Of a stretch of DNA of 64,000 nt, positions 50,036 through 62,385 are shown piece after piece (positions within the stretch are counted from its first letter, which is position 1; the number at the start of each line of letters is the position of its first letter). The notes under the pieces were generated by a model. It saw nothing but the letters and a program-made list of their open reading frames with translations, was not told the DNA's origin and searched no databases. Origin of the DNA: Aralia elata (lineage: Eukaryota; Streptophyta; Magnoliopsida; Apiales; Araliaceae); assembly GCA_034770075.1 (NCBI GenBank), contig CM068384.1:101246433-101310432 (forward strand). The letters are read 5' to 3'. The position numbers and the translations under genes were made by a program.

Positions 50036-50250
50036 ATATATATAGTCCGGATCTTAAACTCACCCCTTATCCGACTCATCCAAGCTCATACCCCTTTAGC
50101 GACAGATCCGGCGACGGTTCGGTTATACAACCGTCGTCTATACATTTAGCGACGGGCAATATATAGCGTCGCTAAAAGTATAGACGACGGTTGTATGACC
50201 GAACCGTCGCCGTGTCCGTCGCTAAAGGAGGGTGAGCTTGAATGACCATT

Positions 50251-50312
<62 letters not shown>

Positions 50313-50318
50313 AATGGT
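50036..50318. mobile_element. Fold-back (MITE-like) element with (TA)n flanks
   Basis: Two arms of about 85 bases, 50073-50156 and 50161-50247, are inverted copies: CTTTAGCGACAGATCCGGCG with GGTTATACAACCGTCGTC, against GACGACGGTTGTATGACC with GTGTCCGTCGCTAAAGGAG. The RNA or single strand would form a long hairpin. It splits module sequence that is contiguous in copy D (40424-40440). After it a (TA)n run of about 55 bases is itself framed by an inverted pair, ACCATTGTGATATA and TATATCACAATGGT. No transposase or known terminus is present. Confidence 0.65.
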
Positions 50319-50367
50319 AAATTAGTCTTAGACACACTTTCTATGAATTTTGACTTTATCATAATTT
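50319..50367 (+). repeat. End of module copy E
   Basis: AAATTAGTCTTAGACACAC followed by TTTCTATGAATTTTGAC matches 40437-40475 of copy D, then stops at the Gypsy gag junction. Confidence 0.6.
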
Positions 50368-52513
50368 CGAGTTACTGGTGGCAGGCTAATAAGTGCCGAG
50401 GAGGGCAAGGAGTTATTACGTGGGAGAAGTTTAAAGAGATGTTTTTTGAGACGTACTTTCCGCTCAGTACACAAAACCAAATAGAGGTACAGTTCTTGGA
50501 GCTTAAGCAAGGAATGATGTCAGTGCCGGAATATGCTTCGAAATTTAATGAGTTGGCGCAATTTGCACCGTACCAAGTGAATACCGACGAAAGGAAGACA
50601 CGTAGATTTGAACAGGGACTGAAGCCTTGGCTTTACAGTCGAGTTTCAATGTTCTAATTGAACTCCTTTGCAGCAGTGCTAGAAAAGGCGATTATAGCTG
50701 AAGGCGAAAATGAAGCATTGACTCGGTTCAACCAAGAAAAGAAATACAAGAAAATAAAAGGAGGAAACAAGGATAAGGGAAGTAGTGGAAATGGTGGAGG
50801 CCATAAGAGAAAGTGGAATGCCCCTGAAAATTCTGGAAATTCTGGGAATAAGCAAGGAGACCCGAAGAAGCAGGTAGAGCAATGTAAGAAGTGTGGGAAG
50901 AATCACGCGGGATTATGCTTGAAAGGAAAAGCCGTTTGTTACAGTTGTGGACAGGAGGGAGACATCTCTCCTAACTGTCCCAACTCAAAGAAAGGCGTAT
51001 ACTTTAATTATGGAGCGCTGGATGACATGGCAATGAATTTCCCCAAGAAGGGCATAGGTGAAGGGAGTGGAAACAGAGGAGCTAGTAATAGTGGCAAGCT
51101 ATCCATCACGGCACCAATTCAACCCACTCGACCGACAACTCAAACCTTCAATATGACAGTGCAAGATGTTGTGGAATCAAAAGACGTGGTGTCACGTATC
51201 ATTCCGATTAATGATATAAATGCATATGTATTGTTTGATTCGGGTACTACTTGTTCATTTATATCTGATGATTTTACTAAGAAGTTGAAATTCTTTCACG
51301 AAAAGTTAGAATATCCCTTTAATATAGAGGTTGCGAATAGGGAGGTTATTCCTATTGATTTCGTATGCAAGAATTATCGTGTAAATATCGGGGGACATGA
51401 AATATCTGTGGATTTAATTCCAATTCGCCTTGGAGAGTTTGATGTCATTTTAGGAATGGATTGGTTATTTAACCATGGGGCAATAATTGATTGCCAGAAA
51501 AAATGTATAAACCTTATGACTCCGAAAAAGTCAAAGGTAGTATTTTATGGTAGCAAGTCACCAGGATAATCGAGTTGTCTAACGATATTGCAGGCCAAGA
51601 GATTATTAAGAAAGGGATGTACGAGATATTTAGCGTACGTAATAGATACTCAAAGGGAGGAAGTTATGTTAGATGATATACCAGTGGTTAATGAGTTTGC
51701 GAACGTGTTCCTAGACGAGCTGCCAGGACTTTCTTCAGATAGAGAAATCGAGTTTGTTATCGATTTAGTACCAAGGACGACTCCAATATCGAAAGCCCCA
51801 TACCGAATGGCTCCAGTTGAAATAAAAGAACTGATGGTTCAATTGCAAGAATTATTGGACAAGAAGTACATTCAACCTAGTGTCTCGCCATGGGAAGCAC
51901 CAGTGTTGTTTGTCAAGAAGAAGGATGGGTCGTTACGACTTTGTATCGACTATAGGGAGTTGAATAAAGTCACTATCAAGAACAGGTATTCGTTACCTAG
52001 GATCGACGATCTGTTTGATTAATTGAAAGGAGCGAAATATTTCTTGAAGATAGATTTGAGAAGTGGTTATCATCAGTTAAATGTTAGAAGGAAAAATGTG
52101 TCGAAGATAACATTTCGAACTCATTATGGGCACTATGAATTTTTGGTGATGTCGTTTAGATTAACGAATGCACCAGCAACATTCATGAATTTAATGAATA
52201 GAGTGTTTAAATTGCAACTTAACAAATTTGAGGTGATTTTTATCGACGACATTTTGGTTTATTCTAAAACCCAAAAAGAGCATGTAGAATATTTGAGAAT
52301 AGTATTGGAATCATTGAGGAGAGAAAGGTTGTACGCAAAACTATCAAAATGTGAATTTTGGTTGGAGCGTGTGTAGTTTCTAGGTCATGTAATTGATAAA
52401 GATGGAATTTCGGTTGACCCTGCAAAAGTGGAAGCTGTGATAAATTGGGAATAACCGAAAACACCGACGGAAGTGAGAAGTTTCTTAGGACTAGCGGGTT
52501 ATTATCGACGATT
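50367..52513 (+). pseudogene. 5'-truncated Gypsy gag-pol, copy 2 (resumes at 63853)
   Basis: Starts abruptly in Gag (SYWWQANKCRGG) and runs in one frame through a degenerate zinc knuckle, protease (FDSGTTCSFIS, catalytic Asp kept) and reverse transcriptase (FIDDILVYS kept) to GYYRRF, where CACTA 3 splits it. It is the same family as the polyprotein at 28.8-33.3 kb. Nonsense codons lie at 50655-50657, 51567-51569, 52020-52022, 52374-52376 and 52452-52454, all TAA or TAG; four stand where the other copy has Gln, the fifth (52374) where it has His. There are no frameshifts. The 5' LTR and Gag N-terminus are missing. Confidence 0.92.
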
Positions 52514-52880
52514 CACTACAAAAAAATGGACATTCGGCAACGATTTTTTGGGCAACGACTTATAAAGTCGTTGCTAAAAATGTATGTTTAGCAATGAAAT
52601 TTGTCATTCGTTTCAGTTTGTGAAAGACTTTCATTTTTCGTAACGAAATTCATAGGTCGTTGCCAAATTTCGTTGCCAATTCGTTGGCGGGAAAGAAAAA
52701 AAAACCCCGTCTATTTACTTTTTTTGTTACCGATGTGATTTCTCCTCATTGTGGGCAACGAAAAAAAAATTGTTGCTATATTTTGTTGCCTAATATGGGC
52801 TACATTTATTGGCAATAATTTTTTGCTATTGCGTATTTTATACAATTTTTTGCAACGACTAGTAAATTGTTATCCAAAAT
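52514..52880. repeat. Left terminus and subterminal repeats of Pack-CACTA 3
   Basis: CACTACAAAAAAATGG followed by repeated GGCAACGA, GTCGTTGC and CGTTGCCAA in both orientations. The motif differs from the GCGACCG motif of CACTA 1 and 2, so it is a separate subfamily. Confidence 0.85.
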
Positions 52881-52995
52881 TAATTAAGATAAACCCAATA
52901 AGCACGTTTCGGCCTCTCTTTTTTTCCCTAAAACGCATCATTTTGCATTTTAAAATTTTTATTTATTTGGACGCAATTTTATACAGTCAAATGTT

Positions 52996-53493
52996 TCACT
53001 CCCTCAGTATCAAAATAAATACCCAGTTTTAATTTTTTTGGTCAGAGTAATAATTTTTGAAATTAAAATTGAGCACATATAGATATATTTTTCAATTTAC
53101 AAAAATTAGAATTTGTAGTAAATTGGATGTAGTTTATAATGATCATATTCACTCACTTATAATTTTGAAAAAAATGTAATTAATTTCTAAAATAATTTAT
53201 ATGATTTTTTTCTATTATCATCTTTTTTGTACTAATTAATCTCCCAACTCTTTATTGGAATAATAATATAGAGGAGAGAGATCAAGAAGGGAAAAAAGAG
53301 TGGGATTGTATTTTCAATGTCAAAGTTAATAATTATCATTTTTCCAGTGTATGTCATGTTATTTTCAATGATTTTTTTAATAAAGTTAAATGAAGATAAT
53401 ATTGAAAAAATAATGTTAAAATAAAAAAAAGGACAAATAAATTTGAACAAACCAAAAAAAAATTAACAGAAGTAAACTTAGACGGAGGAAGTA
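52996..53493. mobile_element. Stowaway-like MITE inside Pack-CACTA 3
   Basis: Imperfect inverted ends TTTCACTCCCTCAGTAT and GACGGAGGAAGTAT bound about 500 AT-rich bases without coding capacity. The CTCCCTC/GACGGAGG ends are of Stowaway style. Confidence 0.45.
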
Positions 53494-53780
53494 TCAATTA
53501 TGCTAGACTTGCATAATAATGTACCTAATCCATCTTTTGTGGAATGGAGAAAATATTCCTTACTTTTTTTTTATTAGCAAAAATAAAAAACATTAGTAAA
53601 AAGAACACCAAATACAACACCAAACATTCATCTTATCCAAAAGGTTTGGCTATGAGTTTAACAACTGCACTAGAATTCTCACTAGAAAAAACTGTAACTT
53701 ATACTTCAATGCATAGCCATGGCTCATGACTCCATTTGTGTTTGTTGATGCTACTCCCTTTTGCATGAATCATACCCCGG

Positions 53781-54068
53781 TCAGTTGAATGCTCTGTAAT
53801 TCACCTTGTCAACAACTGCTCTCCAACACACAACCTCTTTGTTGAATACTCTCTGATTTCTAGCATCCCAAATCAACCATAGTGTAAACGCTGTGATTAT
53901 GTTCCACCATTTTCTCAACTGTTTGCTTTTAAAGTATGAGAAATTCTGAAAACTGAAGTTAAGCAAATGTAGCATCTTAACTTCACGCCTATTAAGAAAA
54001 AATTCTATAAAAATCTCCTCTATATTATTATTCCAGTAGGATTGATCTTTCCCACTTCTGGATCCCAC
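53781..54068 (-). pseudogene. LINE-type reverse transcriptase C-terminal fragment
   Basis: The frame contains LRKWWNIITAFTLWLIWDAR followed by NQRVFNKE. A tryptophan-rich block ending in W.IW..RN..F is characteristic of the zinc-binding region after the reverse transcriptase in plant LINEs (zf-RVT). Only about 95 residues remain, with no catalytic part. It lies next to the VPS34 fragment in the same orientation. Confidence 0.5.
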
Positions 54069-54334
54069 TCAGTAACCAGTTCATTTGTTGAAGCTATAGG
54101 AGAGGGTATTAGGAAATTTGCTCCAGATTCCTACACATCAAACAAAATCATAACATATCAAACAATAGGTTGTGCATAATAAAACAATTAATTGCAGCAT
54201 TGTAGCCATACATAAAAAATTTAACTTCTGAACATGATGAAAGGCTTAAAAAGTACACAGATTTTAAGACTAAAAACAAATAGACAGAACAGATTTTAAT
54301 ACTGAAAATAAAACTGTGGACTGATTAAGGCTAC

Positions 54335-56370
54335 CTGAAAAACAACTCGATGTTCAAAGCTGCAAAAATCAACAACCACGTGTAGATGAGAACTTCCATT
54401 TTTACTGCTTTCACGTACCTTTATTTTCTCCATAGCTTTAAATGCGAGGCGGTCCAGCCAATCAACTCGTTGAATCTGTCCTCTTTCATACTTATTCACA
54501 AGCTTCTCCAAACGCTCCACCTCCCCTCGCTCCTCCTTAGGGACCTACAAGAGGTTAAAACATGTGTGAGCAAGTCAATATAATCTAACAAAAGTACATT
54601 TGAAAAGAAGGGAATGGAGTACAAATTATATAATTACTTGATAGTGTTAACTAGAAACCTTTCCAGGACCAGTATGAATAGACTCATCTGCCTCTTTTCC
54701 CAGCCAAAGTCTAAGCTTGTGTTTACCTGTTTTAAGTTGTTTTTTCATGTTAAAAAGATGAATGGTAGCTCCACCGATTAAACCCTCATTTTTTCCACAT
54801 GAAACATCCCAAACCTGCAGTAACAGGATTAGGAATCTCAGCTCAAAGCAAATTAAAGGTAGTCTATTATGAGAAGTCTATTATGAGACTATGACTATAA
54901 ACTATAACCTGAACAATCACAATGAAGGATAGATGTTTAATAAATCGTTACTCAAGATGCTCAATTTCTTTAGAGATAGCCATCATTCTTAGAAGGTGAA
55001 TTCAGTAAAGACAAATCTACACGCACATGTATATATAGTGATATAATTCATTAAAGATATTCTCTCTCTTTCTAGATAGAATTCACTAAACTAGAGTCCT
55101 TCATGTTTTTTTAATTTTAATTTTTATATGCATCCATTAGGTTCCACGATTGTGTCATCAATTGCTATAATCCCTTACTGATGATTGTGCAGTGGACATC
55201 TCCCATTGTGCATGTGTGCACAGGTTGCACAACACACACACAAATTAATAAAAGGAACATAAAATTACTGAAACCCCGACTTACTGTAAGTGCGAGCTGC
55301 GAGTTGGCAGTCAAGTCCCAATATTTTGTACTTAAGGTGATGAGTTCAATCCAGCAATAAGACGTGCCTGGGAATTCTAGCCTGGGATGCAGTCAAATAT
55401 AGTGCAATAAATTAAGACAATTTAAAAATATATTAGAGAATAGATAGGAAAGATAATAAACAAGTAAATACTGTATTGTTTCAAATATCTTTCAAGCGTT
55501 ATATTAGTTTCACGTGGCACAAAAAGTATATCAATAAAAGGACTATACAAAAACAAATGCAGTCGAAAATGGACAAAGAGATATTAATGAATGGTGTACA
55601 CGTATTTGAACAGTAAGAGCACGAGGATAAACCTGGTTCTCATACGAAGACCAAAAGGAGCGCCATCGATGTACAATGCACACTCAACATACACCTCTGC
55701 TTTCCTCTCCTCTGTAGTGGAATCTACATCTGCTGGAGATATTTAACACAAACATTATGAAACATCACTGCAAACAACAAAACTGCAATTTTGTATTTCT
55801 CAAGTTTTGGGGTTATATTATTTAATCGACTATTGGGTGATTTATACATTTAGTCAAATCCATTACCCGTGAAAAAAATCGAAATTCATGGTATTAACTG
55901 AACTAAATATGTGCAAAGATTGTATTTTGGGACAAGCAAAAAAACCTCTTCAGATTAATTACCAAAAATCACTTCAATGAACAAGCCATGGGTTCTTAAA
56001 CATAAAAACTTAGCATCTAGACAAAGTAAAACTTGCAAATTTGGTGGCTTATTAGCAATTCAAAGCAAAAGGTTTTTCCAAATTCAGTAATATAGAAAAG
56101 AACTAATATCAGTACACCATCTAGTGCCATCAATTCCAATGAAGCTAGTACATAAAAGAAATTTCAAGAGCTTAAAATCACATGAATAATCGAATTGAGT
56201 GTAGAACCCTAGTAATCAAATTCAAAATTAAGAAGTTTAGAGTGAAGAATTTTACCTGAATTGGGCAACTTAGCTGCAGCTGGCAACTTCCCGTCTAATC
56301 CATCGATTGAAAAAGTGACTGGAAGATTGATATCGCCTGGCAAGAAGAATCGAAACTCATTCCCACCCAT
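54335..56370 (-). pseudogene. VPS34: Captured 5' part of phosphatidylinositol 3-kinase VPS34 (C2 domain)
   Basis: Four exons with GT/AG borders follow the N-terminus of plant VPS34, the class III PI 3-kinase of endosomal and autophagy membranes: 56370-56256 (start MGGNEFRFFLPGDINLPVTF), 55729-55633 (VECALYIDGAPFGLRMRT), 54814-54659 (VWDVSCGKNEGLIGGA, KHKLRLWLGKEAD) and 54544-54335 (ERLEKLVNKYERGQIQ, DWLDRLAFKAMEKI, DFCSFEHRVVF). Together they cover most of the lipid-binding C2 domain. The exon expected between the second and third (around PPYCWNEL in relatives) is absent, and joining the neighbours shifts the frame. Helical and kinase domains are not present. The retained introns show that genomic DNA was captured. 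Exons lack stops, so capture may be fairly recent. A native gene is excluded by its place inside the transposon. Confidence 0.9.
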
Positions 56371-57117
56371 TGTTTAAAATTGCAGAAGCTATCAATCAAC
56401 TCAATTTAATCATACCTGATTTAGCTGTTTCTGTGTGACGATAAACTGCAGAAGGAGATAGAAATTTTGGGATTTTTTTTATTCCCATAAATGATTGAAT
56501 TGATTTGGGCAATTTGTCAATGAGTCGTGCTCGCGTAGTGTTTTAATTTTAAGTCTTAATTTTTTTTTTTATATCGGTGTCAGTTATTTGATTTTACCTG
56601 TTTTTTATTCGGTTTTACATACAACAATACAACACTCCACAGTCTACATCCGTCTAAAATTATTATTTTTTTAATTAATAATTTTAGTTATTCGGGTATT
56701 TAAATAGGTTGATTTTCACAACCGAATCCGAAATAATTCGATTACAAAAAATCGATTATGTTCATAATTCGGTTTTATCCATTTTTTGCTCACCCTTGCA
56801 TAGGCATGAAACAAATGCACATTCCTCTTAGTCAATTATAATTATTTCTTTTTGAAATATTTGTAACTTCCGTAATAATTAATGAGTAATTTGATTATTA
56901 CTAGTATTAAATAATATTCCCTCCATTTCTATAATTACTTATTAGAATTTCAGTTATAACTAATAAGTAATTTGGTTATTACTATTACTAAATAATATAT
57001 TGGTTGTCTAACTTGGTAACAGTGACACGATAACCGATTTGGATACAAGTGATTTTATATAGTTTGACCGTAGTAAGTTACGGTTTGACTTCGTTTAAAA
57101 AAATACTAATTAGTACC

Positions 57118-57194
<77 letters not shown>

Positions 57195-57599
57195 ATATAA
57201 TATAATATAATTTATATATTAACCAAACGCGGAGGTGATCAGTTAGTATATCTTCCTCTAGTTACATTTTCATTGATTCGTAATTTGCTCATTAATATTT
57301 TATTATCTATAAACTTTTATTTATTAGTCACGTGATAGATGTATTTCTTGTTTTAATTCAGAGATATGAAATAATTATCAAACACATATCATGTAGGAGT
57401 TTGTATTTTGAATTCTTACAATAATACTTATAATTTCATTACTATTGTATTATCTATCATTATTTATTTATTAATCACGTAGATATATTTACTTGTTCTA
57501 ATTCATAGATATAAAATAATTATCAAATACATATCACGTAAGAGTTGCTATTTTGAATTCCTACACTAATACTTATAGTTTCCATTTTTCTTGTAATGC

Positions 57600-57650
<51 letters not shown>

Positions 57651-58600
57651 TAATCATTTGCTAATCACATAAATGTATTTCCTTGTTTTAGTTCAAACAT
57701 ATGAAATAACAAGCTTTAATAAAAAAATTATAATTAATTATTATTTTTATTTTCTACATTCACACTCGTAATTTCATAAACTCTATAAATAATTTTGATT
57801 CCTTTAAAAAAAAGAGTTCCAATTACAAAAATTTGCGAATATTAAAATGAGAATGTATACCCCTAAAAATAGTAAATTATATTACTCTATTAGATTGATA
57901 CAATAAAAACTATGATGACAAACTTTAGCATATCATATCATTTTGTATAATTATCACTACTAAGAAAATGAGAATGTTCTAGCGAGAGAATAATGAAAAG
58001 AAATAAATCAATGATAATATAATTATTAGTAAAAGAAACATTTTTCACAATTTATTTTTTACTTTCATAAAATTGAGGCAATAGAAAATAGTTGCCGCTG
58101 CCATTTTTACAGTGAAATTTTACAAAAAAAAATAAAAAAATATCTACAAATGAATTATTACTCGCTATATAATATTATTGAGTTTTTTTGCGAGAGACAA
58201 ATCTGTAACTATTTTGCATAAAATAAATTTCTTAGGATTAATTGTGAAAAATATTTCCTTTAGAAATACTAAAATATTACTCATCCGTTCTACAAAAAGA
58301 ATTTTATTGAGTTTGTTCTTTGTTAACTTATGACATCCTAAATTTTAAATTGTAAATACAAATTTATATGTTTATCTGAATAACAATTTTATTTTTAATT
58401 TTCTTTCTAAGTGTTTAGAAATATCAACTACATTATTAATTAAAATTAAATAAACTTAAAATATTTAAAAAACAAATAATTAGTCATTCAAAAAAAGAAG
58501 GAAGCTATTAAAATATAAAAATAATTTTTTGGTGAATTGCCTCCCACGATTCCATTCCCGCTGACCCTGTCCCGCCCAATTTTTCTCTTAAAGCAGTACT
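56371..58600. repeat. AT-rich spacer with a 145-bp tandem repeat
   Basis: No coding region. Between about 57300 and 57780 a unit of roughly 145 bases occurs two and a half times, with shared TTATTAGTCACGT/TTATTAATCACGT, AAATAATTATCAAA, ACATATCA and TTTTGAATTC. (TA)n runs lie at 57131-57217 and 57604-57642. The spacer separates the divergent VPS34 and CRWN fragments. Confidence 0.65.
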
Positions 58601-58619
58601 TGTAATTATACACCCCAAA

Positions 58620-58959
58620 TTTCACTCAAGCCTAGAGTTAGTACTCTCTCAGCTCTGTCGACTGCCCTAACCCAAATCCCTAGCTTCGTTTTGCTTCTCC
58701 ACAGCCAGTTAGCCACAGCTTCGTTTCGTAAATCGCGACTCTCCCCCACTCCGGCCTCCACCTCCGGCCTCTCTAGTCTCTGCGATTCCGCCTTCGCCCC
58801 CCTGGCCCCTCTGCGTCTGCAGGCTCTACCTCTCAAATCTCATCTCTGACGAGTCACGACTTAGTACTTACGGTCTCTAAAGTCTCAACTCTCAAGTCTG
58901 AACAGTGATTCAGTGAACACCTCGAGTCCTCGACTTCCAACTTCCAATCTTCCAAGCAG
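58620..58959 (+). other. Probable captured 5' untranslated exon with splice donor
   Basis: A CT-rich, relatively GC-rich stretch, unlike its surroundings, ends AAGCAG followed by GTAATT at 58960, a good plant splice donor. It has no supported coding frame on the plus strand. By position it could be the promoter-proximal exon of the CRWN fragment downstream, with a 2 kb first intron, but it may come from another gene. Confidence 0.4.
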
Positions 58960-59370
58960 GTAATTCACAAATTGTTTGATGTGTTCTTTTCTGAAAGTAG
59001 TGAATTTTGAGTTCCGTGAATTTTGGTTGTTTGATTGCTTCTATTCAGTTTCCCTTATGTATATAAGATGCACACTATCTGTTTGGAGAAATGTCACAAA
59101 GAAATAGATTATGTGGAAATTTGTTTTAAATTTTAATGCATAAATAATCTTTCTATCTCACTTCTACTCTGTTTTTTGCAGTTGGCTTGAGATCCCCCTC
59201 TTTTGAATGTGTTCTTATATACATTTATATATGTGTGCATCTTATCTGGAATTTTTTAGGCTGAAATTACTTTTTATACATATGTTGGGAGCGCATAGAC
59301 ATGAAACTCTTGTTTTCTAATATACAGAGAAGTACATGATGTAATTACAGATTACATAATTAGCACTGTA

Positions 59371-59413
<43 letters not shown>

Positions 59414-60970
59414 TTACTACCTCTTTATTACAACATTTGTCATGCACAGAAACAGGAATTCAATCAAATGTATTTAGCTTCAGGTGGCAGAGAGATTATA
59501 ATATGTGTGGTATAATATATGTTAGATTTATTGTGATTCCATTTTCTAGTATTCAGATTATGAGTATATTCTAATCTAACCTTCTTTCCTTGTGGAACCG
59601 ACATATCTATTCTTGTAAGTAAAGTTTACCTTACTTGGAAATACCATTGCTGGGGAATGCTTAAATTTCATTATTAAAACTGCTTGGGGCTTGAATGTTC
59701 AGTTTATGTTAATGTATTCCTGATGTTGGATAAATATTCGCAATGTTTTAGTTTTGGAGTACTTATCCTAAACTATAGACAAAGCAGTCTCAATCACAAT
59801 GTCTTTTATCAGTTTGACAAAGTCCATATTTTGAAATCTTTATTGCACTTGTAATTTCTCTTTTGCAATCTTTTGTTTATCTAGATTTTTGGACCTTTTT
59901 TCGGGTTTGGGCATATGTACTTCTGAATGAGTGTAGATCTACCACACAAAAATACACTTCTGGGGAAGAAATTCCAAAACTATTTTGTAGCTTCAACAAA
60001 TGATACACACGCTTGCATATTTCCAATCACTATTTGTGTCATTAATTTTCCAAAACTATTTGTGTTATTTCACTAATACGAATGATGCAGATGCATCACT
60101 ATTAAGAACATCCAATTGTGTTATTAATTTTTTTTAGTCTTCTAATGTTAGACTTAGCCTGGTTTTCTTTTTATTCTCTTTCTCCATGTGATTTGGATGT
60201 TATAATATTTATAAGTGCTGGAACTTTGAGTAAATAGTTTGTTGCTAGGTGCTGATTCCTTTGCAGGAAAATAAGGTCATATTTCCCCAAATGTGCTTTC
60301 ATTGAATATTCAAGAGTAACTTTAGTCTAGATAAAACAGTGAGTTATAGATTTATTAATTGTGTCATCTAGATCAAATATTTAGGCTTCCAATGTAGCTA
60401 CATGTTTAACATTTAATCTATCTTGGCTCTTATCCTAAGCTGTTAATTTGCCAGCTTAGAAATAATAGTTTTACTTGTCACATGTCACTGGTAGTAACTA
60501 ACCCATATAATTATGCACTGCCATTTTCTGAAGGAGTTCTGCTAAAATCAATAAGGTTTTATTGACTAAAAACCTCCTTTTGTTATCAAAGATTATTTGA
60601 TTTTCATGGTGTTTGACTGTTATCACTCATCTTGCATTTTAAAATTTTTAATGTTCAGCACATTTTTCTAATTTATGCCAATTATTCAATTTAAATTGGG
60701 GGGGGGGGGGGGAAGGCATCAAGTTAAGGCTTATACATATGTGTCAACTATGGACGAGGGCTATTACTTCCCACTGGATTTATCTTTTTAGTTATTTTCT
60801 TCTTCGAAAAATTTGCAATTAGCTGATAATTATTTTTTAAATTTGGTTTTTACTTGAATGATTTGTTATCCTCCTGAAAAGTTTCATGTTTCATTTCATC
60901 TGTGTATTTCAATTGTTGCTATGAAACTTTACTATTTGCATCTTTAGCCCCTTGTTCCTGTATTTTTCAG
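58960..60970 (+). other. Probable intron sequence between the 5' exon and the CRWN exons
   Basis: T-rich sequence without coding potential, bounded by a GTAATT donor and a TATTTTTCAG acceptor at 60970. Holds (TA)n at 59374-59411 and a run of 14 Gs near 60699. Confidence 0.4.
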
Positions 60971-62385
60971 AGTTCCAAATGATGCAGTGTTGCAGGTGAA
61001 ATTGTTTCTAATTTCTTAAAAGATACTAAAGCATTGTTACCAAGTATTTATGAGGCTATGCTTTATTGTTTCATTCATATATGCTTTTATAACAGTCAAA
61101 ACTTCCTCACTGCAGCTTGAGAAGGCTTTACTTGAAATTCGTGTAGAGCATGCACAAATGAAGTTGTCATCTGATACTAAATTGGTCAGTGCAAATGTAT
61201 GCAGTTAACGTTCTGGAATTGAGGATAAATCTTTTGGATGTAGAAAGTAAGTTGCATGCCTTGCAGATGCCAAGCTTGCTGAGGCAAGGAGAGAGAGCTT
61301 GGTGTTGGAGAGGAAATTACAAGAGGTTGAGACCTGTTGAGTGTCCTGCTTCGGAGGGAGCGCATATCCTTTAATGCAGAGTATGATCTGTGCCGAAAAC
61401 TTTTTGGGGTTAATGATTCTAATAGTTTGCATTTATTTGAAGTTGGAAAATAATTTTAGAGGGCTAATTAAATATTTGCAGGCAAGAAAACACATGAAGC
61501 AACTTTTTCTAAACATAAAGAAGATTTGCGAGAGTGGGGGGAGAGGAAGCTACACGGAAGGAGAAGAAAGGATGTATGAGGGTCGGAGAAATGAATAACC
61601 AGAAAGAGGAAAAGGCAAATGAAATTGAGAGGGCTTTTAAGCTGAAAGAGAAAGGAAGTTGAAGAATTACAAAAGAAGATTGAGCAGGCCAATTCGGTTT
61701 TGAAGAAGACAGAGGACGATATAAACAGTAGGACTAGCAAACTTAACTGTAACAAGAGCAAGTGAGTTTATTATTATTTTTTTACTGTTATGATTTTTTT
61801 TGAACCATGGACAGTTTTTGTAACACACATTTTGTTTAATTCGTTTACAGAAAGCTGAGTCTATTAGGAACAACCTAGAGTTGAAGGAGAAGGAGTTACT
61901 TGCTTTCACAGAGAAGCTGACTGCTAGAAAAAGAATGAGTTTCAGCACTTGATCTTTCTTTGATGATTGGGTAATTGCTTGTTGAGGTTATTTTTTGCCT
62001 AGACATTTCTTTATTTAATAAATATAGATTTGGAGTCCCTTTTTTAGGTGACTTTTTATTCTTGACAGAGTTGTATTTTTAAGTTATGCGCCTGAATCAT
62101 TATCATTCTCTTCATATGTCAAGGTGGTATTATCGACTTTGAGAATGCAATCTTCTCAAAGTAATTGTTTAAGGCATTCTCATTACTTTCTAAAAAGAGC
62201 TTACAAAAATTAATGACACCTAGGAGTCATACAAAATTTGTAAAATGTTGATTAGACTTTAGCACTTCATTCAATTTGTGTGAATATACTAGCCAGTGAG
62301 GATTTAAACTTTATGCCTTTCTTGGGTTAACTGTTTGCATCTTCAGATTAAGGTTATTGATAAGCATGAGCAGTTAGCCACTAGT
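60971..62385 (+). pseudogene. Captured fragment of a CRWN/NMCP1-type nuclear lamina-like gene
   Basis: Exon pieces match the central coiled coil of CROWDED NUCLEI (LINC/NMCP) proteins, plant-specific proteins of the nuclear periphery that shape the nucleus. Pieces: 60971-60995; 61116 to about 61393 (LEKALLEIRVEHAQMKLSSD, then DAKLAEARRESLVLERKLQE, then LRRERISFNAEYDL in another frame); 61482-61761 (THEATFSKHKEDLREW, LQKKIEQANSVLKKTEDD); 61851 to about 61936 (AESIRNNLELKEKELLAF); and a trace at 62347-62385 (IKVIDKHEQ). Several small insertions and deletions and in-frame stops break it. The N-terminal exons and the long tail are absent. Introns are present, so genomic DNA was captured. It is more decayed than the VPS34 fragment. 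Confidence 0.85.

Noticed and set aside
58606..58836. Minus-strand Arg/Ala/Glu-rich 76-codon frame
   Set aside because: It is the antisense of a CT-rich leader exon; composition alone explains the frame.
54335..62385. VPS34 and CRWN as two native, functional host genes
   Set aside because: Both lie wholly inside an insert with CACTA ends and an ATT duplication, both lack most of their coding length, and CRWN has multiple frame breaks.
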